Shown here: piece by piece, positions 49,201 through 59,538 of the stretch | Numbering within the stretch: position 1 is the first letter of the stretch | How the letters are laid out: every line of letters begins with the position of its first letter | Source: Rostratula benghalensis | Lineage: Eukaryota > Chordata > Aves > Charadriiformes > Rostratulidae | Length of the DNA stretch: 64,000 nt | Direction of reading: 5' to 3' | Assembly: GCA_013399305.1 (NCBI GenBank) | Contig: VXAI01000160.1 | Coordinates: forward strand, 695,159-759,158 | The notes under the pieces: model-generated | Seen by the model: only the letters and a program-made list of their open reading frames with translations | Database searches by the model: none | What the model was told of the DNA's origin: nothing | Program-made: the position numbers and the translations under genes

Positions 49201-50102
49201 TCTGAAGGCTTTTGGTAGTGGTTTGATAAGGAAGGGTTCCCCAAGCAGTAGAATCTAAAGTGCTGCTTTATTTTTTGCAGCTTGAAAAAATGCAATAGTC
49301 TGTTCTCAGGATTAACCCATGTGGGTTTTTGTATGGTGTTCACCATATTTTGCTGGGTTAGAATGAATTGTCTGGAACGTCACTGAAGGGAAGATTCTTT
49401 GCTTTTTCTTCTACTTACATGTAACAAAAAACAGTTAAGCATATCACAACAAGCCATTTAAGTAACAAGAATATGGACTTGCAGTCTGATGGGGTCAGGT
49501 TGTGTTGTATTGGCCAAATCTCTCTGTGTTGGCTAACCCAGGGTAAATGCTTGCGTACATAAATGCTTGCATCCCTATTTGTGAGGTAAAGGGTGTTGCC
49601 TCATATGTCAAAGAGGGAATGAATTAGCTGCAACATAGAATCAGAATTGTTTAGGTGGGAAGGGACCATGTTGGTTAAAAAAAAAAAGCAACATAAAGCC
49701 TAATTTTGCACAACCTTTTTCTCTACAGCTGTGATCAGCATTGCTGATGAAAAAATCCGTCAAAGTAGAAGAGTAATAATTGTTTTAGTACCGGAACCCT
49801 CCTGTTACAGTGTTCTAGATGTGTCTGAAAAGCATCTGGCCATGTATAATGCTCTTATCCAAGATGGCATTAAAGTCATTCTCATTGAACTTGAAAAAAT
49901 ACAAGATTATGCAACCATGCCAGAATCCATCAAATATATTAAGCAAAAGCACGGGGCTATCAGATGGAAAGGGGACTTCTCCGAAAGGTCTCACTCCGCA
50001 CGTACTAGATTCTGGAAGCAAGTACGCTACCACATGCCATCCGGCACAAATGGGTCTTCATCACAATTGCATTTGTTATCAAGAAACTTTAATTCTCCCT
50101 AA
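34200..50102 (+). CDS. IL1R1: Interleukin-1 receptor type 1, ten coding exons
   Basis: This is the signalling receptor for IL-1 alpha and beta, a type I plasma-membrane protein. The coding sequence joins 34200-34260, 35125-35356, 37386-37575, 38611-38785, 39903-39962, 42097-42217, 45235-45380, 46960-47103, 48174-48338 and 49729-50102. All junctions are AG/GT and all phases agree, giving 1,668 nt and 555 residues (the human protein has 569). Residues 1-20 are a signal peptide. About 21-328 form three Ig-like domains, 335-354 the membrane helix, and about 383-538 the TIR domain. TIR box 1 is YDAYVLYPK, box 2 is GRDDLPGE (R425-D427), and box 3 is the FW at 526-527. The start is supported by an in-frame TGA three codons upstream of the first codon of its exon when the 30712-30793 leader exon is joined, and by A at -3. 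The TM-adjacent [15 protein letters not shown] segment and the RYHMP end are typical of IL1R1. The close paralog IL1RL2 is the main alternative, but position, linker and C-terminus favour IL1R1. Confidence 0.96.
35125..35356 (+). CDS. IL1R1: IL1R1 coding exon 2: first Ig-like domain
   Basis: This exon lies between acceptor TTTTTTAACAG and donor GTAAGAAAG. It encodes residues 21 to 98, which hold the first Ig-like domain. Visible hallmarks are the cysteine in AISCP, the core tryptophan in LTWYKNG, the [14 protein letters not shown] strand, and the closing [12 protein letters not shown] and NGS are potential N-glycosylation sites. An additional N-terminal pair of cysteines (EECVIC) fits the extra disulfide of IL-1 receptor domain 1. 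Phase is 1 in and 2 out. Confidence 0.95.
37386..37575 (+). CDS. IL1R1: IL1R1 coding exon 3: start of second Ig-like domain
   Basis: The acceptor TAATTACAG ends at 37385 and the donor GTATTG starts at 37576. The exon encodes residues 98-161. It includes the domain 1-2 connector, NGLCFNGKM, the domain-2 cysteine in [11 protein letters not shown], and the core tryptophan in VHWYK. Phase is 2 in and 0 out. If the donor is missed the frame stays open to a stop ending at 37716, which would give a truncated secreted form; there is no direct evidence that this occurs. Confidence 0.94.
38611..38785 (+). CDS. IL1R1: IL1R1 coding exon 4: end of second Ig-like domain
   Basis: The acceptor ATATATTTAG ends at 38610 and the donor GTGAGT follows 38785. 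Residues 162-219 continue domain 2 from ECKPGF through the closing [18 protein letters not shown] to [10 protein letters not shown]. The YTYMGKQY segment closely resembles the same part of mammalian IL1R1. NVT, NYT and NVS are potential glycosylation sites. Phase is 0 in and 1 out. Confidence 0.95.
39407..39469 (+). other. IL1R1: Candidate in-frame cassette exon of IL1R1
   Basis: A 63-nt segment sits between an acceptor (TGATTGCTTCTTTATAG) and a donor-like GTAAAG. It is open in the receptor frame, starts and ends in phase 1, and lies between the domain-2 exon and the 60-nt linker exon. Including it would add 21 residues rich in Ser and Thr ([18 protein letters not shown]) between Ig domains 2 and 3. 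I know of no equivalent in mammalian IL1R1, so it may be a chance match. Confidence 0.2.
39903..39962 (+). CDS. IL1R1: IL1R1 coding exon 5: linker to third Ig-like domain
   Basis: This is a short 60-nt exon between acceptor TTTGTTTCTGTTAG and donor GTAAGTAA. It encodes [20 protein letters not shown], the hinge between Ig domains 2 and 3. It corresponds to the human segment that runs from EENKPTRPVI to MEVDL. NNT is a potential glycosylation site. Phase is 1 in and 1 out, so skipping it would not shift the frame. Confidence 0.92.
40768..41190 (-). mobile_element. CR1 retrotransposon 3' fragment in IL1R1 intron 5
   Basis: The + strand begins GATCACAGAATCACAGAATGATATGGGGTTGGAAGGG and proceeds through the usual CR1 reverse-complement landmarks, including CCTCCTTATGTTTAGATGGAA and CCCCCCTCAGTCTTCTCCAG. 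The copy is antisense to IL1R1 and sits between the linker exon and the domain-3 exon. An internal stretch near 40890 is shortened. Confidence 0.93.
41298..41760 (-). mobile_element. CR1 retrotransposon 3' fragment in IL1R1 intron 5
   Basis: This begins AGAATCATAGAATCATCTGGGCCGGAAGGGACC and passes through CAACTAGACCAGGTTGCC and TCTCTTCTCCAGGCTGAACAA. It belongs to a different CR1 subfamily from its neighbour at 40768. It is the second antisense CR1 within the same intron and ends about 340 bp before the domain-3 exon. Confidence 0.93.
42097..42217 (+). CDS. IL1R1: IL1R1 coding exon 6: start of third Ig-like domain
   Basis: The exon follows an exceptional acceptor tract of 24 consecutive T (42069-42092) and GTAG, and ends at donor GTAAGTAT. 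Residues 239-280 hold the domain-3 cysteine ([10 protein letters not shown]), the core tryptophan ([10 protein letters not shown]) and an acidic stretch. NIS is a potential glycosylation site. Phase is 1 in and 2 out. Confidence 0.93.
44274..45015 (-). mobile_element. CR1 retrotransposon fragment in IL1R1 intron 6
   Basis: The + strand begins TCACAGAATCATTTAGGTTAGAAGGGACC and continues for about 740 bp through TCTTCTCCAGGCTGAACAATTCC and AATCATTTTCACAGCTCTGGACTGG. It is antisense to IL1R1, more diverged than the intron 5 copies, and broken into several frames. Its right end lies close to coding exon 7. Confidence 0.9.
45235..45380 (+). CDS. IL1R1: IL1R1 coding exon 7: end of third Ig-like domain
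   Basis: The acceptor TTTTTTAATGCTAG ends at 45234 and the donor GTAAGAGA starts at 45381. The exon encodes residues 281-328, including [13 protein letters not shown] and the domain-closing cysteine in [13 protein letters not shown]. An antisense CR1 copy ends only about 220 bp upstream of this exon. Phase is 2 in and 1 out. Confidence 0.93.
46168..46242. other. Assembly gap, 75 N
   Basis: The gap is in IL1R1 intron 7 and is flanked on both sides by TATATA dinucleotides, so it most likely hides a TA microsatellite. Exons on either side join in phase, so no coding exon seems lost. Confidence 0.95.
46960..47103 (+). CDS. IL1R1: IL1R1 coding exon 8: transmembrane segment
   Basis: The acceptor TTTCACTCTGCAG ends at 46959 and the donor GTAATT starts at 47104. 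Residues 329-376 contain a hydrophobic helix of about 20 residues (roughly 335-354, [20 protein letters not shown]). It is followed by the strongly conserved [16 protein letters not shown] juxtamembrane segment of the IL-1 receptor family, with positive residues on the cytoplasmic side. Phase is 1 in and 1 out. Confidence 0.95.
48174..48338 (+). CDS. IL1R1: IL1R1 coding exon 9: TIR domain, boxes 1 and 2
   Basis: The exon lies between acceptor GCTCACTCTTTAG and donor GTAAGC. Residues 377-431 begin the cytoplasmic TIR domain. Box 1 is YDAYVLYPK, then come the [19 protein letters not shown] helix and strand, and box 2 is GRDDLPGE in the BB loop (R425, D426, D427). This loop mediates TIR-TIR contacts with the accessory receptor and MyD88 in the family. 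Phase is 1 in and 1 out. The decayed exon at 59539 is a paralog of this exon. Confidence 0.97.
49637..49672 (-). mobile_element. Tiny CR1 3'-end remnant
   Basis: The string CATAGAATCAGAATTGTTTAGGTGGGAAGGGACC resembles the first 35 bases of a reverse-complemented CR1 3' end, but nothing further matches. It lies about 55 bp upstream of the last IL1R1 coding exon. It is too short to be certain. Confidence 0.4.
49729..50102 (+). CDS. IL1R1: IL1R1 last coding exon: end of TIR domain and C-terminus
   Basis: The acceptor CCTTTTTCTCTACAG ends at 49728, and the stop TAA is at 50100-50102. Residues 432-555 complete the TIR domain with [44 protein letters not shown] and box 3 ([12 protein letters not shown]526-W527). 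A variable Ser-rich tail of about 20 residues follows and is slightly shorter than the human tail. Confidence 0.96.
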
Positions 50103-53100
50103 ATAACAAAGGAAAAATGACACTCAGTGACCAATTCCTTTCACATAGTTGGTGATGGATTGATTGAAGGTCACATGATTCTGTTTTGTGCAGACACTCT
50201 TATCCAAATTTTTTGGATTGAAGGTACTATAACTTCATCTACATATGTGAATATTTTTTTTTTCTTCTGGCCGGATCAACAGAACACCTTGAAATGTCAT
50301 CAGTAGCACAGTGATGACATAGAAACCACGTTGGAAGTACATGATGCCTTTCCCAAGAGTTACACTGTGATTTGGTGGAATTCTGCTGGTATAAAAAATG
50401 GAAGGAGAAAAAAAACTATCAAAAAAACAGAAACTTTCTTTTTTTTTTTGGCAATGAAAGGTTGAATATGAAGGGAACTATATTAATTAGAGTTGTGATA
50501 GTTTGTAATGGGCATGGTTGATGCCAGTAAATGCTTTTGGTTTATTTCTTAAATAATTGCACAAAACTCCTTTGTTACAAGTTTATTGGCCTCGTTCAGT
50601 TTGCTGAAAGATAAATCCCTCTAAGTTACTGCATCAGTGTGTTATCGTCCAAAAGACAAGGTAAGAGACAATCCCAGCCTCCCAAAAGTGCTGTTGGACC
50701 TGACAAAGCACAAATATTTTTCCCTGATCTTTTTTACATTTTAGAGAACTGTACCATTTTTTGCCACTTGTCCCATGCAGGCATTGTAAAAATACCATTG
50801 TTATGGTGTACTGAGTCAAAACATTAATTCCAAAGGTGTTTTATTTTTTTTTTTCCAGTTAAGTGGCTTAATGTATTTGTTCTTGTTTCACCTGAGTGGA
50901 ACAATTAGCTAATGACACAGGCTCTCTCGTGGGGAGTACAGGATCATTGGCTTCATTTGCCTTACCTTAAGGACCAGATCAAGGGGCTTCAGGGCACCTA
51001 CTTCTTGTGGGTCACTGATGCTGAAGGAGAGCAGGTCTTTCCTCCTGTTGCCAGTCAAGGTTCTGGCAGTAGCATTTGTCAGCTCTGAAAGCTGAAGCTG
51101 CCTGAACAGGCTAATGTGGCAGAGAACTTTATTTCCTGGGCATAGTTTTATCCCAGATTAGTGAGTTTATATGGTACACAGAGGGTTCAGAGTGCAATGG
51201 GGGAAGAAAAGGGATACTGGGACTATACATTTTGGCTCCACATGTGTTTAGAAAATAGAGCTAAAATAGCATTGTTGCCCTGTACTCCTTAAAGTGAGTG
51301 AGAGGGATGGCCTGGGTTACCCCCTGCAGCTGCTTGCTTGTCTCCTTTCCTTCTGCCCTGATGATGTCAGAAATCTCAGGTGACCGTGTAGTGAATTTGG
51401 TGGGGCTGGATGAGCTGAGGCTGGAGTCACAGCTTCTAAACAGCAGCTTGGGAGAGGAAGTTGTTAAAACTGTTAAAACACTGCACATGTTGAATCCCTT
51501 ATCTTTTTTTTTTTTTTTCTTTTTTTTTTTGTTTTGTATTTGTTAACAATATGTATGCCACAGTTGTTAACTGAAGTTATGTTTGACTTGTGTGTAGCCA
51601 GTGATGTAGTTTGTAGATCAGTTCTTTGTTCAGGGGAGGCAATTGATTTGACTGATTTTTTAAAAATTACCAAATCTGTTTCATGCTGTGTTTATAGCTA
51701 TGAATTTCATGGGAGTGGGAGACATGAGAGCCAAATTGCCCCTGCTTTTCTGTCTTTCCTTGAAAGTTCCATTGTTAAGTTACGAGATCTAGTTGCATAT
51801 AAAAGCTTCAGAATTTGATTGTTACTGCCTTTTAACTGCTGCTTGGAACTCTGAATTCTTTTGTGTCCTGTCAGCTTCTCTCTTTGCAGCACCTTTTGCT
51901 CTCCTCCCATTCAAACTCCAGCCTGTCTTTTCCTCTCGACTCCCTTATATTGGAACAAGCAACTTAATCTTGTGTCAAGCTCCATTACTTTCCAAGCTGT
52001 CTTGGAAGGCTGTTGCTAATGCAGAAATTTTCCCTTTGAGATGGTCCTTTGGTATTTCCACTTGTTCATCTGAAAAAAAGGTCATGTTCTGCATCATTCA
52101 GAATTCATCTACCCATTTTAACACTGCACCGTTGGCTTTTTCTTCTTTCATGGCTCAAGCATTTATCTTCTTATGCCTCCATCCTCAATCAAACTGAACT
52201 GATAGTGTGAAGTGCCATCTGACAGAAGAACTGCCTGGTCAATATGGGATGGCGTGATGCTCATGTTCACCTGATAAGTGTCAAAACCAGTGGAAATAGG
52301 TTCCTCTCCCACCCAAAGTGCTTTGGTTACCTTGGTGTGCGCCGGAAACTTGAAACTCTGAGATTCAGTGCCTTCTGAGCTTTGTGAGTTGAATGTGAGT
52401 TTGGCCAAAATGGAATAAGAATCTCTTCATGTCATGATTAGAAGGAAAAAAAGTGCATTTGAAGCATCAGACTATTTCAAACTGTCATGGTACTGGAGTG
52501 TTTTGCTGATGCATGTCATGTGTGTATAGACCAATGCCTGTGCTTATATTCTGTTCTCATTCTGTGTTTCACTCAAGACAAGTTTCAAGGAAGGATCAGT
52601 TCTGGTCACGAAGTTCCAGCTGTGTGTTCAGTGACAGCCTGTTGTAGGGAAAAAGAACCCAGATCCATCTGAAGTTACTGAGATCCGTCTGAGCAAGGTG
52701 AATTGTTAACGTTTCACATCCATAGAAGAATTTGGTAGGACAGAAGCTGCATGGTTTGGTCACAGACCTCTTCTGTAAGAAGATCCCTATATTAAATGTG
52801 AAGACTTAAACACTGGAAGTATGGTATTTGTACTCTTGAGGACTTGGGTATGATACTGACTTTGTGCTTCCACCTTGACAGCTCGCAGTATCCAGGCCAG
52901 CCAACAGAGTTCCAGTGACCTCCAGAATTATTTTTGCTGACTGGAATAGATTGAATGAAAAACTGCTACTTGTTATCCCTGCCTTTAGGGATAGGAAAGT
53001 TACTTTACTGAGCCAAAAATACCGTTTTGTAAAAAATACTTGTTCCTTTTGATATATTTATACAAATGATGCTAAACTTTGTGTGTGTGTTATGCAAAGG

Positions 53101-53150
53101 CACTTTGAAGACAGGTCCATTTTTTAATTCAATAAAGGCACTACATTTTC
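50103..53150 (+). other. IL1R1: IL1R1 3' untranslated region
   Basis: No coding signature is seen after the stop codon. The canonical signal AATAAA occurs at 53131-53136, followed by a T-rich and then GT-rich stretch (TTTTCTTTTTTTCTT, GTGGTTTTTTTTT), as expected for a cleavage site a few bases after 53145. A weaker ATTAAA at 52791 may be an alternative. The region holds several homopolymer T runs (for example 51505-51530). The 3 kb length is inferred from the absence of an earlier AATAAA. Confidence 0.6.
53131..53136 (+). terminator. IL1R1: Probable IL1R1 polyadenylation signal
   Basis: A canonical AATAAA with a downstream T- and GT-rich element lies 3.0 kb after the stop codon. I see no earlier canonical hexamer in this strand of the 3' UTR, only ATTAAA at 52791. 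Confidence 0.6.
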
Positions 53151-54214
53151 TTTTTTTCTTAGAGCACTGCTGTGGTTTTTTTTTTCTTTTTTTCCACTGA
53201 TTCCTCCACTAAAGCATACTAAGAATGAACAATGGCAAGCAGCAGTCTTGACCTGAAGTGTTTTAAATAAGCCCCTTCATATATTAAGTCTTCATTCAGG
53301 CTGCTGAATGGGTGTGGGGAAAGGGTCTCATTAACACTTGTGTTAATCCAGTCTTGGCACAACATTAGCACTGACCACCTTGCCCTGCCTGGCCAAAGGG
53401 GAGCTGTGAGCTTGGCTCTGCCCTGTCCCGTGCTCTCCTTGCAGTGAGGTGAAGCTAAAGCAGCCCTGAGGTTGCTTCCTGGCTCTCTGGGACCAGCACT
53501 GTCCCTGGCAGTGCCTGAGTCGGCAACTTTCTGCTGCTGCTCCTCCTGGGCTGGGGAAATGCAGGAGACCTCAAATGGAGAAAATGTGAAGGGTTTCTCA
53601 GCAGCAGTAGAGAGGCAAGCCCTTGCCTCCTTGCCTTGTTTCTTTGGGCAAGCTCTGGCACTTACATCTGCTCCAGGGAAGCCACAGCTTTGGCAGCAGG
53701 ACTGTAGGGACTGGTCTCATACAAGACCTTGTGTTAATTTCAGAGGGGCTGATGTGTTTAGCATAGGGTTTACAGGCTAATGTTCAATCCCAATAGATAA
53801 AAAGAGCTTATAAAAGTAAGATTTTAAAGCTTGGTCTCTATTTTTTTGCATTCTGATTTGATTGCTCTGAACTTCTTCAGAGCTGTTGCTGAATACCACT
53901 TTTTCTAGTACGAGCAGTGCCAGCTCTGTTTACTTGCTACTTTCATCCTGGGCTTGTTTCTTCATGCAAGGTAAATCAGCAGATAAGAAAGCTGTTAGAG
54001 GAATTCTGCTGAAATAAGTTTTTATATACCTGTGTAGTTCCCACAGTAGTTGTTTCTCAGAATCCAAGAACTTTTGCTAACTACTCTATAACCGGCAGCA
54101 ATAAGTCTGATTCTGTATTTAGGCTGTATTAGCATTTTTGTGTGAAATTTCCCCAACAAAGTGTTTTCAAGACCTGAATTTATAATGCTTTGTTGGGATT
54201 TTTTTTGGTTGTTG

Positions 54215-54220
54215 TTTTTT

Positions 54221-54251
<31 letters not shown>

Positions 54252-54252
54252 G
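54215..54252 (+). repeat. T16 followed by G22 homopolymer
   Basis: A run of 16 T is directly followed by 22 consecutive G (54231-54252). Such a G run can fold into quadruplexes, is hard to sequence, and its true length is doubtful. Confidence 0.95.
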
Positions 54253-56404
54253 CTAATTATAGGGCTTATTTATACCATCCACCTGTCTAAAACCCAGGCC
54301 AAGGTTCAGGGTCTAAATTAGTGTGTGTGTTTGAAAGTCCTGTGGATTTGTTGCACAGTGGCTCTGGTGCATGGCTATGGAGCAGTGTCAAGGAGAGTGC
54401 TGCACCTGCCTGCTCTGCAGACTGGTTTAATTTCATTCTGGGATTCAGTTTTTCAGCAGGTGTGAGTGGTTTATCCCAGGCTATACCCGATCCTAATTTT
54501 CTTCTTTTATCTGAAGTTTCGTACAGGATGGAAACAAAAATATGTAGTGAAACTAGGAAAAAAAATTAAGATGTGAGAGGGAGTGGGAGGTTATTGAGAA
54601 TAGTAACTATTCAATTAATAATGTTGCTTGTCTTGTGTTGGTACATCAGAGAGCAGGGAATTTGCTTTTGAATGCAGTACTCCTTCCCTAACCTTGTGCA
54701 CTGATTTCATGAGAAGTTAATGACAAGCTAGTATTTAGGAAACAAGAATGAGAATGGAATATGATAAATGAGCCACACCGGAATGCTTTGTACCACATTG
54801 TAGGCAAAACCAGCAGTTATCTATTAATTATACTAATCCTTTCTCAAATATGAAGTTATAACAGAAATATTAACAATCTGTTAATAGCTTTGTGCTTAGT
54901 GTTTAGTAGCATATTCATTTTCCAGTTCAGAGCCCAGTAACCCAACCATTACCCAGCTACTCTTTATTTCATGCTTTTGTCAGCAGCTACTTTCTTAGTG
55001 AAACGATGCTGGGTACGAATGGCGAGTGAAAATTTGAGGTGAAAAATCACTAAGCTAGAAGTTACATGAACACTTGTCAGTTCTTGGAAGGTGAGTGTGC
55101 TGATGAAGCATGCTGCAACAGGCAGGCTGCAGTACATGGCTGTTGATCAGGCTGTGGAGCAGGAGTGTGCACTGTTTGGACACCTTGACATCATGGCATA
55201 GCAGATTCCTTTCCTTGGCAGTACAGGAAATGCAAGTCCAGGCAGGTGAATCTTCTGGGGAGACTACACAAGCAGAAGTGTAAATAAAACCTTTGAGAGC
55301 TCTCCGTGGCTATAGCTGTGTTACAGGACGTGTGAGTTCTTCGGTGCTGTTGAGTCCAGGTGTGCACCCCATGCTGCATCCTCACGCCAGGCGGGGGGAT
55401 GTGGAGTCAAACCAGGTTTTTGGCTTGCCCTGGAGGAAACCCCAGTGTGCATCTAGAAGGCAGTCATGAGCACGCTCTGCTCAGGCTTCCCCTGCAGCCC
55501 AAACATCCATCTGGGTGACAAACGGTCAGTGCTTCCAGAAGCTGAAATCTCATGAGAAGTTCCAGTGCAGAAACTTGATTGAGTTAAAGTTGCCTTCCCC
55601 TGTTTCCTGCTGACTCCAAAGGAATAAGCAGCAAAACCCCATGCTGTCAGCTGCAGGTGGTGCTTTTTTTTTTTTTTTTTTAATCCCTGTGGGGAAAGGT
55701 CCCCTGCTCTGTTCATCATGCAAGCTGAATGGATATTAAAACTGGTGCTGACGATGTCATGTCATCACTTTACTAATTTTAAATAATAAACAAAATCCCA
55801 CTACACGTTGGGAGACTTGACTCTGTGAATCGCCCCAGAGAAAGCCCTTTAGGCAGCTTAAGGAGACCTAAATTTCTGCATTCTGCCCGTGCTTGAAAGT
55901 TCCAGTGACTGTTGCAACACTTTCATTATGTCTTTCTCTTCCTTTGCTAGTTTAGCTGAAATTTCTCGGGGTTGCTTGGTTGCAGGACTCCTTGCACTGG
56001 CACTGTTAACTGTTGCAAGACGGAAGTGTTACTCTGTGCAGTTTTAAAGACTGATGTTGTGACGTGGGGTTAGAACCTTTGCCTGCAGAAAGGGGATAGG
56101 CTTGCATAATCTCACAGATCAAGTGCAGCACATACTCCTTGGACTGCTAAGAACTTCTTAACCATGTAAGCAATTGTGCAGACTTTCAGGAGATGACCTC
56201 ATGGCAGCATTTGCTTGGACTTTCTCATGTTATCTCTTCACCAGCTAAATTGTAACACCCTCACACCCCCCCACACACCCACACCCACCCAAGCTCTGCC
56301 CTCCAGTTTTCAGAGGGCTCCATCTCAAGCACCCTAGGCACAACTTTCTGCCAGTGAGTGTCACATGTATGTAATTATAAATGCATTTTTTTTCCTTCTC
56401 TGCC

Positions 56405-56503
56405 ATGAAGGACTTGGTGGTCCCATGAGGGACTTGGGGGTCCCATGAAGGACTTGGTGGTCCCATGAGGGACTTGGGGGTCCCATGAAGGACTTGGTGG
56501 TCT
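56405..56503 (+). repeat. 20-bp minisatellite, five copies, alternating two variants
   Basis: Five tandem 20-bp units are seen: ATGAAGGACTTGGTGGTCCC (variant A) and ATGAGGGACTTGGGGGTCCC (variant B), in the order A-B-A-B-A with the last copy one base short. The strict alternation shows that a 40-bp dimer was the unit of duplication. Confidence 0.95.
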
Positions 56504-59500
56504 ATACCCATGCAGTGTATCTATAGGAACTAGAAGGCCTGAACTTGGGAATCACAAGATGGGAAGGGGCTTCCTCTGCCCCTTGGCTAGTTCACTCCCA
56601 TCTCAGGTATTCAGTTACATTGTTCTTTCTGTGATTTATTATACTTAAGTAGTTAGGTTTCTCATCTTCGATATTGCTGTTCAAGAATCTCATTTGATCT
56701 GGTTCTTAGAAACTTATCAATTTGTAGCTTTAATGTATTAATTGACAGCTGAAACATATTTTTCTTCGTCATCGTTATCTACTGGATGTATTTTTTTATA
56801 AACAGCAGTTGTAGTCTGTCTTCAATTTAACCTAGACAAGCCAAATTAACTTAATCCTTCCTGAAGGGTAAGCTTCTCATTTTCCCTACTAAATTAGTAG
56901 TCTTTGTCCCATGAGGAGTCTTCAGGTTTGTTAACATGTTGACCAGGAGAGCGCACAACATTTCAGCTGATGGTGGGCTGGTACCCTGAACAGTGTTTTC
57001 AGGGGCCCAAACAGAAGATAGATGTGCACGGAGGAGTTAGTGCTCCACGTGAGAGCAGATGTGAGTAGGTGCAAGCCTGAGCTGTGCTGCTGGTACCACA
57101 TGGCTGCAGGACAACCTGAGCCAGCTCACCCCAAAGGAGAAGACCTGTAGGCAGCTCCCACTTGGCACCTGGCAGTGACACCACTCACATGTCTCAGCTT
57201 GCCTTCAAAAGAGACAGCCTGTTTTCATACAACATCCTTTGCTTGGCAGTAGAGATAATGAGTTGAGTTGTTTACTTTGAAGGGCATCTCATAAAACCTC
57301 TAAAGGCTTCAGTGCTGGCAAATCTCCCACAAATGGGATTTGCACAGCATGCCATGCCCTGACTAGAGGTCTGCCCCATGCTGCACAGCTCTGGGTTCCC
57401 AGCACCTGAAGAGACATATGATTATCTGTGCTACCTCCTTTTACCTTCTTGGGTTATCTCCAATAAACCAAATTTTAAAATATAACCAATGGAGTCTGAG
57501 CATCTTTCTCACTGGGATCTATAATGAACACTTGCACTGGTGCATTACAGGTGCCTTAGCTACTTTTCTAACTCTACTGGAAATAGTTCACCTGATTTAA
57601 GACAGCATTCACTAATTTTTCTTTTTTTTTTTTTAATAGATATACTGGTGAGTCATGGGAATCTTGAAACCCAGTTCTTCTTTGTGTGGATGGCAAGCCA
57701 CTATTTTTGTGGTCTTTTTTTTTTTTTTTTTTTACATTTTATTTAAATTTGGTGTAATTTCTGAGGGAACAAGGAGCATATGAGTAAACATCATTATGAG
57801 CCAGGTCTCTGGGTCACACAACTCTCTTCTAAATATTATGCCATTTGTAAATTACATGGGAAAACTTTTTTTGTGTGTGCTGACAGCACTGATGAAAACA
57901 CGGATACGAAGGCAATGGCTGATGTCCTGGTGTGTTCTCTCTGTGACAGTCACTACTGCCACACCTTGGCTCTTCCCTTTTCAAACATCAGCTGTCATCT
58001 TTCACTAGCTGGCTTCCCAGTCAGCCTTGTAATTCTGGTTTTGCAATATAACTCAGCTTTCTCCGCTCTACCATGATAATTGGGTTCCCAGGTGAAGGTG
58101 ATAAGTATATTGAAACAAAACAACAGACTAATGTGATGTGACTGACGGCACAGCATTATTTTTGTATTTTCCATTTCCAATTTTCCATTCCTATTTTAAC
58201 TTTTCTGAATCAAAAGTTTTTGCATACCCTGCAGCTTACAGTTTGATTGTTTCTGAATATTTCTTCCTCAAAAGATTTTCTGTTCTCCAATTGTATAATA
58301 TATACCTTTTTAAAAAAATAATGCAGAATGTTTGGGTTTTTTTCTTCAGAAAAGCTTGTCTGTTCCTCCAACTATTTCAGATGACCCAAATAAAGGTATT
58401 ACCTCCTGCAGCAGCTCTTGCCATGCTTCAAGATTACTAGCTACTGGGCCAGCAACTTCATACACCGGTTACTCTGGAATTTAGGATAGAAACCCAAGGC
58501 TTGGTGTCCCTGAAAGAGATATGCAGCAAATGTGAGAATTTTGCTTTTATCCTTGTGATGAAAGACATCTTAATATCTTCATCTTAGTTATTGCTATTTC
58601 CTGGATCGTATCTTTAATAGCAATGCTGCCTTCTCCTGTAGTTGCCAATACTTTTCTCAGAGGAGATAAAAGGATTAAGGTGGTTTTATGGCCATGTATA
58701 ATTATTTTGGTCATTCTGATTGCACTGAATTCCGATTTTACTGACCATTTTTATAGCTAAAGAATATCTTATTAAATGTTTTAATTTACCTTGTGAAACT
58801 AAATTCCATCTGACTTTTGCCAGTGCTTGTGGTTATGACCTTGATAACAGGTCTCTGTTTACCAGTCAGTCCCATGTCCCATTTCTCTAACGTGTTTTTT
58901 GCCAAGACAGATTTCCCCAGCTGAGTTTTAAGCCTTCCAACCTGCAGGTAAAGTAGGAGAAAGTAAATTTGTTGGAAGCATGAAAACTGATCAATCATTT
59001 TCTTTAGGGGAAAAAAAGGATAGATTTTGTCATAAAATGTGTGCCTGGCTTTTGTAGTAGAAACCTGCTAGAGGTACGAATTACTCCCTATGCTCTACTG
59101 GTGAACAAGTTGTGACTACAGGAGGTTTCATTACCACACTTGCAAATCCAGAGACTTTATTGTAAGAAGGATGTCTGCAAGATGTAAATGCTAAGCTAGT
59201 GTTAAAACTGAAAGTAGGGTTGCTCAGTAAAATGAAACTACACATTCTCAGCACTGCAAGCACATTTAGATGGCCTTGACATTCCTCGTATTCTGGTTTA
59301 GGGTGCCAGGATTCAAACCAGACTGTTTTGTGCAGCTTCAACTGCACCTAAATAATAACCTGCAATTACATTTCTTGATATTCTTTCTTGTAGTTGTAAA
59401 ATTTTTGTACATACAATATTATTAACGCCTTCATCAAAGTTATCTTGTGCAACATAGCTTAAAGTAGAAATGGCAGAAAAATACACATAGAGGGCTGTAA

Positions 59501-59538
59501 AATTCTATTAGGTTTTGATTTGCCCTGTTTGTTTTTAG

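Larger units (their letters stand above)
53160..59538. other. Intergenic DNA between IL1R1 and the decayed TIR exon
   Basis: The stretch holds the G22 run and the 20-bp minisatellite but no recognised exon. I looked for decayed Ig, transmembrane (KIFKID-like) or other receptor exons that would belong with the TIR relic and found none by eye. Several T homopolymers occur (for example 55664-55681 and 57717-57733). Confidence 0.5.
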
